Assembly: GCA_022750055.1 (NCBI GenBank)
Contig: JAKIWL010000003.1
Coordinates: 1-55,299, forward strand
Direction: 5' to 3'
DNA from: Thermoplasmata archaeon
GTDB taxonomy: Archaea > Thermoplasmatota > Thermoplasmata > Lutacidiplasmatales > UBA184
DNA: 55,299 nt
The position numbers were made by a program, and so were the translations under genes. Below are positions 16,395 through 25,124 of the stretch, in pieces. Position 1 is the first letter of the stretch. Every line of letters begins with the position of its first letter. The notes below the pieces were generated by a model. It ran no database searches. It was not told the origin of the DNA and saw nothing but the letters and a program-made list of their open reading frames with translations.

Positions 16395-18011
16395 TCATCG
16401 GCCCGTAGGGAGGGCCGATTCCGTGGATCGCACCGACTCGACCTGAGGTCGGGGAACGGGAGTGCCGATGGATGAACCACCGCGCGACCCTCGGCCAAGG
16501 ATCGGGAGGTGGGCGAACTTCGCATGGCGAGCCGGGCCAAGTACCTCCTGGGCCAGCAGGACGGCGAGGCCACCGACGAGAGTCACGATGGCCGCGATCC
16601 AGAAGGCAAGCTGGAAGGCATAGTGAGACGGCAGACCCGACCCGGCCAAGATCCCGGACTGTATCGTGTAGGAGGCGAGGAGAGAGCCGGCGATCGGTGC
16701 CCCTACGCTTCCGCCCAGATTGCGGAAGACGTTGTTCATGGCGGTCGCCTGCCCCATGTCCTTCGGGTCGACGGTGAGCACGAGAAGGTTGATGACCGAG
16801 GCATTGAGAAGAGCAATACCCGCTCCGACGACGAGTTCATCGAGCAGCGCGCCCGACAGGGAGGTGGCCTGCGAGACGAGGTAGAATCCCAAGGCGGTCA
16901 GAACGGAGCCACCGAGCGCCAAGGGTTTCACGCCAGTACGCGATACGACCAAGCTCGCGAGGGCGGCGACGACGATCATCCCGACCGCGAGGGGAATGAT
17001 GTCGAGACCGGCATTCAGGATGTTGATGCTCGGGAACGCCGCGTTGTAGCCCCCCGACGCCCGCGGGTACTCGAACTGATAGATGAGGACGAACAGCGCG
17101 AGGTACATGCCGAGACCCGCCACCGTGAGGACGGCATTTGTGACCGCCACATTCCGCTCTCCCAGGAGCTTGCGATCGATGATCGGCTCCCGGCCGAGCC
17201 TCTTCCACCAGAACTCGAACAGGAGAAACGGGACGAGGAGAATGAGGCCGACCGCCGCGAAGCCGAGTGTCAGGACCGAGGTCCAACCCCAGATCTGGCC
17301 CTGGGCGAGGGCGGTGACGAGGGAAGCCAGAGACGCGCCCAGCAGGGCGGCCCCGCCGTAATCCACGCGGGTGCTGGGACGCCGGTACTCCGACTCCCGG
17401 ACCAACGCGACCACAAGGACGGTCAGCAGGAGGACGAAGGGGATCGCGGAGTGGTAGGTGAACCGCCATCCGTAGTTCTGCGAGACGAACGACCCGAGGG
17501 GAAGGCTGACCGCGAATCCCACCCCGAACATCGCGCTCAGGAGACCCTGGGCCCGAGGGACGAGTTCCCGGGGAAACTCCTCGCGCATCAGCGACATTCC
17601 CAACGGAAGGATCGTCAACCCCACCCCTTGGATGGTCCGCGCCGCGACCATGAACGTGAAATTGGGGGAGAATCCGGTGACGGAGACCGCGACGGCGTAG
17701 GCCAACATCGTCGCACTCAGGACCCGGCGCTTGCCGTAGATGTCCCCCAGCTTGCCGATGATCGGGGACAGCGCGACCCCCGAGACCGCGTAGGCCGAGA
17801 TGATGAGGCTGACCTGCGCCGCATCGACATGGAAGTCCGACTGGATCGTAGGAAGCGAGGGAGTCAGCATCCCTTCGATGTAGAGTACCGCCATGACGAT
17901 CCCCATGAGAAGGATCATCACTCGATTCGCGTAGCGCCGGTCGAAGTTTTCCATGGTCTTGAGGACCGGCGGGGCGAATGCCCCGGGACCCGACGGGCCG
18001 CTTGCCGACAT
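16395..18011 (-). CDS. MFS multidrug exporter, EmrB/QacA (DHA2) family
   Basis: This 538-residue membrane protein of the 14-helix drug:H+ antiporter group shows the DHA2 hallmarks at its N-terminus: VMAVLYIEGMLTPSLPTIQ (a variant of the family's D-x-T-I-V-N-V-A-L-P region), YAVSGVALSPIIGKLGDIYGKRRVL (motif A, G-x-L-x-D-x-x-G-x-R/K-x-x) and GVGLTILPLGMSLMREEFP. The start ATG at 18011 shares one base with the stop of the upstream MarR gene (TGATG), with GGAGGGAG nearby, so both are translated from one message. Export of a toxic compound sensed by the MarR protein is the natural reading; the compound is unknown. Confidence 0.9.
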   Translation of the reverse strand: MSASGPSGPGAFAPPVLKTMENFDRRYANRVMILLMGIVMAVLYIEGMLTPSLPTIQSDFHVDAAQVSLIISAYAVSGVALSPIIGKLGDIYGKRRVLSATMLAYAVAVSVTGFSPNFTFMVAARTIQGVGLTILPLGMSLMREEFPRELVPRAQGLLSAMFGVGFAVSLPLGSFVSQNYGWRFTYHSAIPFVLLLTVLVVALVRESEYRRPSTRVDYGGAALLGASLASLVTALAQGQIWGWTSVLTLGFAAVGLILLVPFLLFEFWWKRLGREPIIDRKLLGERNVAVTNAVLTVAGLGMYLALFVLIYQFEYPRASGGYNAAFPSINILNAGLDIIPLAVGMIVVAALASLVVSRTGVKPLALGGSVLTALGFYLVSQATSLSGALLDELVVGAGIALLNASVINLLVLTVDPKDMGQATAMNNVFRNLGGSVGAPIAGSLLASYTIQSGILAGSGLPSHYAFQLAFWIAAIVTLVGGLAVLLAQEVLGPARHAKFAHLPILGRGSRGGSSIGTPVPRPQVESVRSTESALPTGR

Positions 18012-18514
18012 CAGGTGCTCCCTCCTCGAGTCTCGGCAGCCGGACGGCTCCCGCGGAGCTGCTCGACCAGGAGCGAGGTGATCCGTCCGAACTCCCGGCG
18101 CTCCCGGGCAGCGATCCGGTCGAGTCCCCGTTGGAGGTATCGGCGGCGCTCGGAGGCGAGGGTCCGGAGGGCGCGCCTCGAACGGGAGGTCAGGGAGGTC
18201 CCAAGCCGTCGGCGGTCTCCGGTGGGATGGGTGCGCACGACCCAACCCCCCGCTTCGAGGATGTTGATGGAGGAGGTCGCGGCCGGTCGGCTGATCCCGA
18301 GTCGATCGGCGAGCTCCGATGGGGCGAGGGGTCCCTTCACCTGGACCAACCGTAACGCGACGAATTGGATGAGGGTCAGGCCGTGTCGCCGAGCCGCCGC
18401 ATGGAAGAAGAGCATCGTCTCGCTGATCAGGTCCTCGAGGGCCGCGGCCCCCGCCTCCACGTCGGGTCGGCCGACCCTTGGCGATCCGTGTCGGCCCTCG
18501 ACGAGAGACCTCAT
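18011..18514 (-). CDS. MarR-family transcriptional regulator
   Basis: This 167-residue protein has a MarR winged helix: helix FVALRLVQVKGPLAPSELADRLG, recognition helix SRPAATSSINILEAGGWV, and the wing with THPTGDRRRLGTSLT, equivalent to the R-x-x-D-x-R-x-x motif. Helices on both sides form the expected dimer interface. It is the first gene of a two-gene operon with the drug exporter. An inverted repeat flanking the TATA element upstream suggests autoregulation. The Arg- and Ala-rich C-terminus is longer than usual. Confidence 0.88.
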   Translation of the reverse strand: MRSLVEGRHGSPRVGRPDVEAGAAALEDLISETMLFFHAAARRHGLTLIQFVALRLVQVKGPLAPSELADRLGISRPAATSSINILEAGGWVVRTHPTGDRRRLGTSLTSRSRRALRTLASERRRYLQRGLDRIAARERREFGRITSLLVEQLRGSRPAAETRGGST

Positions 18515-18527
18515 TTGATTAGGATGT

Positions 18528-18556
18528 TTGAACTATTCGGACTACTTAACGTTCAA
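18528..18556 (-). promoter_or_regulatory. Promoter with flanking inverted repeat upstream of the MarR gene
   Basis: TTGAAC (18528-18533, plus strand) and GTTCAA (18551-18556) are exact reverse complements 17 bases apart. Between them, on the minus strand, lies GTTAAGTA (18543-18550), a TATA-like box 29-36 bases before the start codon. A dimer bound to both arms would cover the TATA box. The link to MarR binding is an inference. Confidence 0.5.
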
Positions 18557-18642
18557 GGGCTCCCACTGGACCCCGTGCCTCGATGCGGCGGACCGCGCCC
18601 TCCACGGTATCCGCGGGGCGGTCCAGGGTCCGGCGGGCCGGG

Positions 18643-19518
18643 CTAGGAGGGAGCGGGTGTGCTTGGAGCGGCTCGGCGACTCAGCCTTCCCGCGAGAGCC
18701 TGACCGATCCGCACGCTGAGGTAGCCACCGAAGGCGATCGCCACGATGAAGAAGCTGGCTGGGTAGTTCGAGAAGAACTGGACGAAGAGACCGACCCAGG
18801 TGGCGACGAGCGCCACCGCCACCGAGGTGAGCACGGCGTAGAGCGGGCGTTGCGTCAACCGGATCGCCACGGCGGCCGGGGTAACCATCAAGGCGAAGAT
18901 CAGCAGGACCCCCACGATCTGAACGGCGATCGAGATAGCCACCGCCAGCATCAACATGAACGCGAGACCGAGGCCGAACATCGGGAGGCCCTTCGCCTCG
19001 GCGACGTCTTCGTCGAGCGAAGCGAACAGGAGGCGACGAGCGATCAGCGCGAGCCCGGCGAGGACCACAGCGGAAACCTCGACGGTCAGGACCACGCCCG
19101 CGTCGCTGATCCCGAGGATCTCCCCGAACAGGAGCGAATAGACTTCGTCGGCGAACCCTTTGTATAGGCTGAGGAACACCAGGCCGAGCCCGAGGGTGAA
19201 CGCGAGCAGCGTGCCGATCTCCACGTCGCGATTCGCGGCGCGTTGGCCGAGCAGCGCCATGCCGGTGCCCATCCCCATCGTGAACACCAACAGGCCGTAG
19301 ACCGGGTTGGCTCCGAGGAGGACCGCGGCGGCGGCGCCCGAGAACCCCCCGTGCCCGAGCGCGTGGGTCGCGAACGCGGAGCGGCGGAGAACCACGAGAT
19401 ACCCCACGATGCCCGCCACGACCGCAATCATCGTGCCGGCCTCGAACGCATTTTGCATGAAGTGGAAGGACCACATCAACCGGAGGTCGGTGACGAGGTT
19501 CCAACTGAAGTCGGTCAC
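18643..19518 (-). CDS. Metal ABC transporter permease (ZnuB/MntB type)
   Basis: This 291-residue integral membrane protein of the ABC-3 permease family has about eight hydrophobic segments and characteristic stretches such as GIVGYLVVLRRSAFATHALGHGGFSGAAAAVLLG and IVGVLLIFALMVTPAAVAIRLTQRP. It forms the channel through which zinc or manganese delivered by the binding protein is pumped in. The start is a GTG that overlaps the stop of the ATPase gene by four bases (GTGA). It is the last gene of the regulator-binding protein-ATPase-permease operon. Confidence 0.92.
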   Translation of the reverse strand: MTDFSWNLVTDLRLMWSFHFMQNAFEAGTMIAVVAGIVGYLVVLRRSAFATHALGHGGFSGAAAAVLLGANPVYGLLVFTMGMGTGMALLGQRAANRDVEIGTLLAFTLGLGLVFLSLYKGFADEVYSLLFGEILGISDAGVVLTVEVSAVVLAGLALIARRLLFASLDEDVAEAKGLPMFGLGLAFMLMLAVAISIAVQIVGVLLIFALMVTPAAVAIRLTQRPLYAVLTSVAVALVATWVGLFVQFFSNYPASFFIVAIAFGGYLSVRIGQALAGRLSRRAAPSTPAPS

Positions 19519-20351
19519 GGCCCCCTTCCTTCGTGGGGGTTCTCCCCCCCGACGATCACGATGTTGTTACGAGAATCGTGAAGCACCTCCACCGAAACCC
19601 CGTACAAGGCCGAGAGGCCCTCCGAGGTCAAGACCTCGTCCGGTCGACCGGTGGCGACGTGGCCGTTTGCGACATAGATCACCTTGTCGAGGCACTCGAT
19701 GAGTGGGTTGATGTCGTGCGCGACGAGGAGCGTGGTCACGTGTCGGGATTGGACGAGCCCATGGACCAGCTCGACCAGCTCTCGACTCCTGCGGAGGTCT
19801 AGGTTGGAGAGCGGTTCATCGAGGAGGAGCATCTCCGGGTTGCCGATCAGTGCCTCCGCCAGGAAGATCCGCTGGAGCTCGCCTCCCGACAATGCGCCGA
19901 GGGGCCGGTGGGCGAGCTCGGTGGCGCCGACGGCACGGAGCGCCACCGCCGCCGCTTCTCGTTCCGCTCGCCAAGAGAACCCTGGGCCCCATCGAGCACC
20001 GGACCCCCCCAACCGGACCAGCGTCTCCGATTCGACGTTCGTCTCGTTGTCGATCGTATGGCGCTGGGGAACGTAGCCGATCCGGGGATTCCCACGTTCG
20101 GGCCGCACCCCGAACACGGTGAGCGTGCCCGCGCGAGGTCGTTGCAATCCGAGGAGCAACCGGAACAAGGTCGTCTTCCCCGCTCCGTTCGGTCCGATGA
20201 GCGCGATGAACTCCCCACGTTCGACCGTAAAGGAGGCGTCCTTCCAGACGACATGGTCCCGGTACCCGACCTCCAGACCGTCAGCGCGGATGACCGACCC
20301 GACGTCGCCGGATCCCCCCCCGGGGGGGTCGTCGAGCCCTTCGCGTCTCAT
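19515..20351 (-). CDS. Metal ABC transporter ATPase (ZnuC/MntC type)
   Basis: This 278-residue nucleotide-binding subunit contains Walker A GPNGAGKTT, the signature LSGGELQRIFLAEAL, Walker B EMLLLDEPLSNLD and the switch histidine in LLVAHDINPL. A His-rich or regulatory C-terminal domain is absent. The start ATG overlaps the stop of the substrate-binding protein gene (ATGA at 20348-20351), and its own stop overlaps the permease start, so the subunits are translationally coupled. The 15 N-terminal residues before the conserved core are Gly/Asp-rich. Confidence 0.93.
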   Translation of the reverse strand: MRREGLDDPPGGGSGDVGSVIRADGLEVGYRDHVVWKDASFTVERGEFIALIGPNGAGKTTLFRLLLGLQRPRAGTLTVFGVRPERGNPRIGYVPQRHTIDNETNVESETLVRLGGSGARWGPGFSWRAEREAAAVALRAVGATELAHRPLGALSGGELQRIFLAEALIGNPEMLLLDEPLSNLDLRRSRELVELVHGLVQSRHVTTLLVAHDINPLIECLDKVIYVANGHVATGRPDEVLTSEGLSALYGVSVEVLHDSRNNIVIVGGENPHEGRGP

Positions 20352-21403
20352 TTCCCGAGCGCGTTGGCATTGAGCGCGTTGTAGAGCTGAAGGTACTCGG
20401 CGTCCATCCAGGTCTGGAAGTCCACGCCCGGGGGCTGGATCGTCTCCGTGACTCCAACGATCGTCACGTTATGCGCCGCGGCGATCGCCTTCAGTTGGAT
20501 CGTGATCGGGGTCACGGTCTGTTGATTGTAGACGAGTACCTTCACCTGTCCGCCTTCAAGTTGGCACTGGAACTGCACGACGCTCTGCGCGGGCGGGTCG
20601 TTGCCTTCGGCCACGGCCTCCATGAACTGTGGGGGAGAGACCAGGTTGAGGTTGGTGTAGTTGGCCAGGTAGACGAAGATGTCCTCGGTGGCCGCTACCT
20701 CCGTCCCAGCGAAATGGGCCTTGATCTGCGCTGCTTCGCCGTACAGCACACCGAGAGATGCGTTGAGGTCCGCGTACTGTTGCTGGAAGTATGCCATCGA
20801 GCCCGGCTGGAGGGAAACGAGGTCGGAGAAGATCGCCTGCACCGTGCGATTGACGTAGATGGGGTTGTACCACATGTGCGGGTTCCCGGACACGATGCCA
20901 CCGCCGACGGTCGGCCCGTTCAGGGTCCCCACGTTGAGGACGACCTGGTTGGACTGGCCGTCCGCCGCCACGAGCTGCAGGGCCCAGTTGTCATACCCCA
21001 CGCCGTTGACGATGATGAACTGGGCGGTGGAGATCGCCGTCGCGTCGGTCGAATTCGCCTCATATTCATGGGGGTCCGCATTGGGGTCGGTCACGATGCT
21101 CAAGACGGAGGTATGGTTCCCTCCGAGTTGGGAGGCGAGGCTGCCCCAGAAATTCTCGGCGGCTACGACGTGGATGACCCCGCTGGCGCTCGGCGCGTCC
21201 CCGGGGTGGCGGAGCGCAGCGTCACCGGGGACCTGGGTGCCGGGGCCGGCAGCGCTCGTCGAATGGCCCGGGGTCGTCAGGGAGGTGGTTGCGGAACGAC
21301 AGGGATTCGCGGGAGGGGTGCTGGTCAGCACTGCATAGGTCCCCACACTCGCCACCGCGATCGCGAACACGATGGCCGCTGCGAGCTTGACCCACTTCTG
21401 CAT
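20348..21403 (-). CDS. Metal-binding lipoprotein-like substrate-binding protein (Zn/Mn family)
   Basis: This 351-residue cluster A-I binding protein is tethered by an N-terminal helix (5-26), followed by a flexible Ser/Thr/Pro-rich linker to about residue 73. Ligand-type residues are His112 in DPNADPHEYE, His176 in GNPHMWYNP and Glu240 in ATEDIFVYL, which falls where zinc-type proteins usually have a third His. The histidine-rich loop of ZnuA is absent. The His-His-Glu set recalls manganese binders such as PsaA. The fourth ligand could not be assigned. The start at 21403 was chosen because it gives the membrane anchor; the longer frame to 22111 runs through the regulator gene. Confidence 0.87.
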   Translation of the reverse strand: MQKWVKLAAAIVFAIAVASVGTYAVLTSTPPANPCRSATTSLTTPGHSTSAAGPGTQVPGDAALRHPGDAPSASGVIHVVAAENFWGSLASQLGGNHTSVLSIVTDPNADPHEYEANSTDATAISTAQFIIVNGVGYDNWALQLVAADGQSNQVVLNVGTLNGPTVGGGIVSGNPHMWYNPIYVNRTVQAIFSDLVSLQPGSMAYFQQQYADLNASLGVLYGEAAQIKAHFAGTEVAATEDIFVYLANYTNLNLVSPPQFMEAVAEGNDPPAQSVVQFQCQLEGGQVKVLVYNQQTVTPITIQLKAIAAAHNVTIVGVTETIQPPGVDFQTWMDAEYLQLYNALNANALGK

Positions 21404-21432
21404 GCTATCGTACCGATCGGTCTCGCGTTCCC

Positions 21433-21864
21433 TCAGCGGTTCCGGCTCGAGGAAGGACACGGGGGGATCGGTTCGCCATGCGGACACGATACGGGATGAC
21501 GCTGGGCCCGACAGATCTCCTCGATCGTCCGGTGAGAGATCGCGAGGTCGATCTCGTGGGCCGCGTGGCAGGTCTCTGAGGGCGGGAGCCCGAGGCGACC
21601 GAAAAGAGTCTCCGCCACCCGGTGGTGTCGCTGGTACTCGAGCATCGTGTCGCGGCCTCTCGCCGAGAGGCGAGTCTTTCCGCGATACCGGACGACCAGT
21701 CCAAGGGTCTCGAGGGGCGTCAGGTGGCCCAAGGCGGCAGGGGGGGTGAGCCGAAGGGAGGAGGCGATGAGCTTCAACGGAACCCCTCGATCGTTCGTCT
21801 CGTGGTTCCGGATGGTCGCCAGGGCGTCGAGCTGTCGACGGGTGAGTTTCTGCAGCGTCTCCAT
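21433..21864 (-). CDS. DtxR/MntR-family metal-dependent repressor
   Basis: This 143-residue protein has an N-terminal winged helix (METLQKLTRRQLDALATI, then VPLKLIASSLRLTPPAALGHLTPLETLGLVVRYRGKTRLSARG) and a metal-binding dimerisation domain (RHHRVAETLFGRLG, CHAAHEIDLAISHRTIEEI, HPVSCPHGEPIPP). These are the standard DtxR/IdeR/MntR blocks, including the Cys and His ligands. The SH3-like third domain is missing, as in MntR. It leads the metal importer operon with a 29-base gap to the binding-protein gene and probably represses it when Mn or Fe is replete. Confidence 0.92.
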   Translation of the reverse strand: METLQKLTRRQLDALATIRNHETNDRGVPLKLIASSLRLTPPAALGHLTPLETLGLVVRYRGKTRLSARGRDTMLEYQRHHRVAETLFGRLGLPPSETCHAAHEIDLAISHRTIEEICRAQRHPVSCPHGEPIPPCPSSSRNR

Positions 21865-21885
21865 CGCGGGATGGAAGTCGGCACA

Positions 21886-21900
21886 GAATATAATGGTACC
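21886..21900 (-). promoter_or_regulatory. Promoter and possible operator of the metal-uptake operon
   Basis: On the minus strand GGTACC (a six-base palindrome at 21895-21900) is followed directly by ATTATATT (21886-21893), a TATA box 22-29 bases before the DtxR start. The palindrome sits where TFB would bind. Symmetry beyond six bases is weak. Confidence 0.45.
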
Positions 21901-22165
21901 CTAAATTATTAGTATCACCGAATTTTCTACCGTTTCCTCGGTCCGGCGCGCGGACGGTGTGCCCCCCGAAGGCCTCCGGACCTGGCTGGCCGCTGCCTCG
22001 CCCCGTCCAAGCCGACCGCCTCCTGCCTCGCGATCGAGAAACGGGTGACCCGCCGACCGGGGTACGTCCGAGATTCGGGGGGTCGGGGGGACGTCCCTGC
22101 TTGGAAAGCATCGCCGCCGGAGCCCGGCGGGGCCGAATCCGCCCTCCGAGGATCCAGGGGGGTCG
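21901..22165. other. Intergenic region between the zinc-ribbon protein gene and the metal operon
   Basis: The first 30 bases are AT-rich (AATTATTAG, AATTTTC) and probably belong to the promoter of the metal operon. The rest is GC-rich, and I see no gene, repeat or RNA in it. Confidence 0.45.
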
Positions 22166-22834
22166 TTATTGGGCGGGAGTTCCGCAGTATGAACAGAATT
22201 TGGCGCCGAAGGCGAGCATTCTCCCACATTTCGGACAGGGTCGACCGCGCTGAGGGCTCGTGTAGGCGGCCGGGCCGGGGACGATGGGGATTCCTGCGGG
22301 GACCGCCAGGGGGGCGTTCGGGTAGAAGGCGGGGCCCGGTGGGACGGGCGAGTAGTACGTCGGAGCCGGTGGAGCCGGGGGATAGTACATCGGACCCCCC
22401 CAAGGAGGGAAGGGTGTCGCGGGGGGGTGGGGGGAGAACGCGATGGCGAGGCACCCCCCGATGACCCCCAGGATCAGGCCGACGAGGCCACCTCCCCCAC
22501 CGAGGATGCTCGCGAGGGAAAGGATCACGATGCCGACCCCGAGGGCCGTGTGGTGCTCGGGGCGAGAATCCAATAGGAACGCAAGGACGAGTATGCCCAC
22601 TCCCATCCCGAGGGCCGTCACGCCCGTGAAGAGCAGGAACCGGAAGAAGCCCGAGCTGAACGGGCCCACGAACCATCCGAGCAGGAACTCGACGACCCCG
22701 ACGAGAATGATGAACACCCCTGCCAGTAGAGAGAGGACGAACGCCGTGGTCGGGTGAGGCGGGGAGGGAGGGGGATACCAATAGTGGGGGGCCATCGGAT
22801 ACGCAACCCCCGGGGGAGGACTCGGAAAGCTCAT
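22166..22834 (-). CDS. Membrane protein with Pro-rich ends and C-terminal zinc ribbon
   Basis: This 222-residue protein has a Pro/Tyr-rich N-terminus, four predicted transmembrane helices between about residues 28 and 132 (for example FVLSLLAGVFIILVGVVEFL), a long Pro/Tyr-rich linker and a terminal zinc ribbon with CPKCG and CSYCG. Zinc-ribbon membrane proteins of this layout are common and poorly understood in Thermoplasmata. It lies 88 bases downstream of the lactonase gene on the same strand and could be read through from the sugar operon, although its own start region differs. No function is assigned. Confidence 0.72.
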   Translation of the reverse strand: MSFPSPPPGVAYPMAPHYWYPPPSPPHPTTAFVLSLLAGVFIILVGVVEFLLGWFVGPFSSGFFRFLLFTGVTALGMGVGILVLAFLLDSRPEHHTALGVGIVILSLASILGGGGGLVGLILGVIGGCLAIAFSPHPPATPFPPWGGPMYYPPAPPAPTYYSPVPPGPAFYPNAPLAVPAGIPIVPGPAAYTSPQRGRPCPKCGRMLAFGAKFCSYCGTPAQ

Positions 22835-22922
22835 GGCATCGGCTCGGCGGCGACCTCCCTGTGGGTCATGCTCACCGGGTTATTTCTTCGACGGCACTGC
22901 CCACCTGGGAACCCCACCACCG

Positions 22923-23675
22923 TCACCTCCCTGCGGCGAACCGGTCGACATACCACGCAGTCCGATCTAGCCCACGGACCTGGGCCGCCGGGGCCACCGG
23001 TTGCCCCGCCCGAGGGTTCAACACGTTCGAAAGGGCCGTGCGTTTCTCCTTGCCCGCGACGAGGAAGAGGATCTCTCGAGAGCGGTTCAGAGTGGCCAAC
23101 GAAACGGAGATCCGGGGGACGTTCGGCGGTTGGGTTGGGGTCGGTTCCACTCCGACCCACCCCGCCGTGTTCTTCAGGAGGGGAGAACCGGGGAAGAGCG
23201 AAGCCGTGTGCCCGTCCGGCCCGATCCCAAGCAGGGCGAGGTCGAAGAGGGGTTCGGTCGGTGGGTTGGCCCCGGGCGCAAAGAACTGACGAAGCTCAGA
23301 GTGGTAGACCCGCGCGGCTTCCTCGGCCGAGGGGAGCTCTCCCAACACCCGATGGATCCGTTCCGATGGGGTCGAGAGGGGGCCGAGCCAGGTCCGGGCG
23401 GCCAGCCCGTAGTTGCTCCGGGGGTCGTGCGGTGCGACCGCGCGCTCGTCCGCCCAAAAGAAGTCGACCTCGCTCCAGGGTGCGGCGTCGCGAAACTCGT
23501 CGGCCAGGATCCGAAAGAGGGTCTCGGGCGTCGCGCCGCCCGAGAGCGCGAGGGCGAAGCGGCCGCGCTCCTCCAGGCTCGAACGGGCGAGGGAGACGAC
23601 CCGCTCCGCGAGGGATCGGGCAGCGGTCGCTAGGTCGGGTGAGATCTCGACCCGGGGGGTTACGGAGGACACCAC
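22923..23675 (-). CDS. pgl: 6-phosphogluconolactonase
   Basis: This 250-residue member of the DevB/SOL family hydrolyses 6-phosphoglucono-lactone to 6-phosphogluconate. Family motifs are FALALSGGATPETLFRIL, WSEVDFFWADERAVAPHDPRSNYG and LALLGIGPDGHTASLFPGSP. The start is a GTG at 23675 inside the end of zwf, preceded by GGAGG with seven-base spacing; a second GTG follows immediately. The overlap with zwf and the order zwf-pgl place it at the end of the sugar operon, directly after the enzyme that makes its substrate. Confidence 0.93.
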   Translation of the reverse strand: MVSSVTPRVEISPDLATAARSLAERVVSLARSSLEERGRFALALSGGATPETLFRILADEFRDAAPWSEVDFFWADERAVAPHDPRSNYGLAARTWLGPLSTPSERIHRVLGELPSAEEAARVYHSELRQFFAPGANPPTEPLFDLALLGIGPDGHTASLFPGSPLLKNTAGWVGVEPTPTQPPNVPRISVSLATLNRSREILFLVAGKEKRTALSNVLNPRAGQPVAPAAQVRGLDRTAWYVDRFAAGR

Positions 23676-25120
23676 TCGTGCCCCTCCGTCCCGAGGAGCT
23701 CCTCGGCCGCCTTCGGGCCCCAGCTCCCGGCCGGATACGGTCGGATCCTCGGTGGGTTTCGCAGCAGCGGCCCGAAGACCCGCCACGATTCCTCGACCTC
23801 GTCCGCCCGAACGAACAGGGTCTGGTCCCCTCGGAGGACGTCGAGGATGAGCGTCGGGTACCCGTCGGAGAGCGGGCCGAACGCCTCCGAATACCGGAAG
23901 TGGAGCTGGTGAGACTCGAGGGAGATCGCATGGCCCGGCCGCTTGATCTCGAACCCGAGCTCGAACCCCTCGTCCGGCTGGAGGGTGATGCTGAGCGTAT
24001 TCGCATGGATCTCCCCACCCTCCATCGGTCCGAAGAACCAGACCGGGGGTTGACGGAACCGGACCACGATGCGGGTCAGCTTCGTCGCCAGGTGTTTGCC
24101 GGTTCGGAGGTAGAACGGGATGCCATGCCACCGCCAGCTGTTCACCCCCAGGCGCACCGCGACGAACGTCTCGGTCGACGATCGGCGCCGGACCCCCGGT
24201 TCGTACCGGTAGCCGACCACGTGTTCCCCATCGACCGACCCCGCGGTGTACTGCCCGAAGATCGCGTCCTGCGGTCGGATGGGTTCGAGGGAGCGCAGCA
24301 CCTTGACCTTCTCGTTACGGACCTGGTCCGCCTCGAGGCTCGTCGGGACTTCCATAGCAGCCAGCGTCAGGAGCTGCGCCAGATGGCTCTGGACCATGTC
24401 ACGCAGCGCCCCCGTCTGGTCGTAGTAGGCAGCCCGGTTCTCCAGTCCGAGCTGCTCGGCGACCGTGATCTCCACGTGTTCGACGCGGTCGCGGTTCCAG
24501 ACCGACTCGAACAGCATGTTCGCGAACCGGAAGACGAGCAGGTTCTGGACGGTCTCCTTCCCGAGATAATGGTCGATGCGGTAGACCTCCTTCTCGTCGA
24601 ACGACCGGTGGATGAGCTGGTTGAGGGAGCGCGCGGAGGCGAGGTCCCGCCCGAAGGGCTTCTCGATGACGAACCGCGTCCAACCCGGTCCGCGGTTGAG
24701 CCCGGCCGACCCTATCGCGCGGATCGTCGGGGGGAAAGCCTCCGCCGGAAGAGCGAGGTAGAGCACCCGGTTCCCCGAGGTCCGCTGCGTTCTCTCTTCC
24801 TCCTCGATCTGGGTTCGGAGACCGTCGAACTGCTCGGCGGGTTCGGCGGCGAACGAATGGAAGGCGAGGTGTCGGGCGGCCCAGGCCGTCGCGTCCGAAC
24901 GGGTTGCGGCCTTCGCCGCGACGAGCGAACGGACGGCGTAGCTTCGAAATTGGCGCTCGGTCCAGGGCCGTCGGGAACAGCCGAGAATTCGGAGGGCCGC
25001 GGCCGCGGGACCTGTCGAGGTCGTGATCGCGTAGAGGGCGGGGAGGAGCTTACGCTCCATGAGGTCGCCGGTGGCGCCGAGCACGACGAAGAGGTCGGGG
25101 CGCACGCGAGGCTTCCCCAT
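23660..25120 (-). CDS. zwf: Glucose-6-phosphate dehydrogenase
   Basis: This 486-residue bacterial-type enzyme oxidises glucose 6-phosphate to the lactone with NAD(P)+. The nucleotide-binding GATGDL (15-20), the EKPFG loop (153-157) and the active-site signature RIDHYLGKE (181-189) are intact, and the length matches bacterial Zwf. The ATG at 25120 lies four bases after the gnd stop. Classical Zwf is rare in archaea, which generally make pentoses through the ribulose-monophosphate route; haloarchaea use an unrelated enzyme. Transfer from bacteria is the likely origin, although GC content does not differ visibly from the neighbours. Confidence 0.96.
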   Translation of the reverse strand: MGKPRVRPDLFVVLGATGDLMERKLLPALYAITTSTGPAAAALRILGCSRRPWTERQFRSYAVRSLVAAKAATRSDATAWAARHLAFHSFAAEPAEQFDGLRTQIEEEERTQRTSGNRVLYLALPAEAFPPTIRAIGSAGLNRGPGWTRFVIEKPFGRDLASARSLNQLIHRSFDEKEVYRIDHYLGKETVQNLLVFRFANMLFESVWNRDRVEHVEITVAEQLGLENRAAYYDQTGALRDMVQSHLAQLLTLAAMEVPTSLEADQVRNEKVKVLRSLEPIRPQDAIFGQYTAGSVDGEHVVGYRYEPGVRRRSSTETFVAVRLGVNSWRWHGIPFYLRTGKHLATKLTRIVVRFRQPPVWFFGPMEGGEIHANTLSITLQPDEGFELGFEIKRPGHAISLESHQLHFRYSEAFGPLSDGYPTLILDVLRGDQTLFVRADEVEESWRVFGPLLRNPPRIRPYPAGSWGPKAAEELLGTEGHEWCPP

Positions 25121-25124
25121 CCCG

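Noticed and set aside
16509-18518. 669-codon open frame antisense to the drug exporter and MarR genes
   Set aside because: Shadow frame produced by high third-position GC; extremely Arg/Asp/Glu-rich and without any motif, while the opposite strand encodes clear MFS and MarR proteins.
20348-22111. Long N-terminal extension of the metal-binding protein frame
   Set aside because: It overlaps the DtxR-family gene in another frame and is Arg/Pro/Asp-rich; the internal ATG at 21403 gives a proper membrane anchor.
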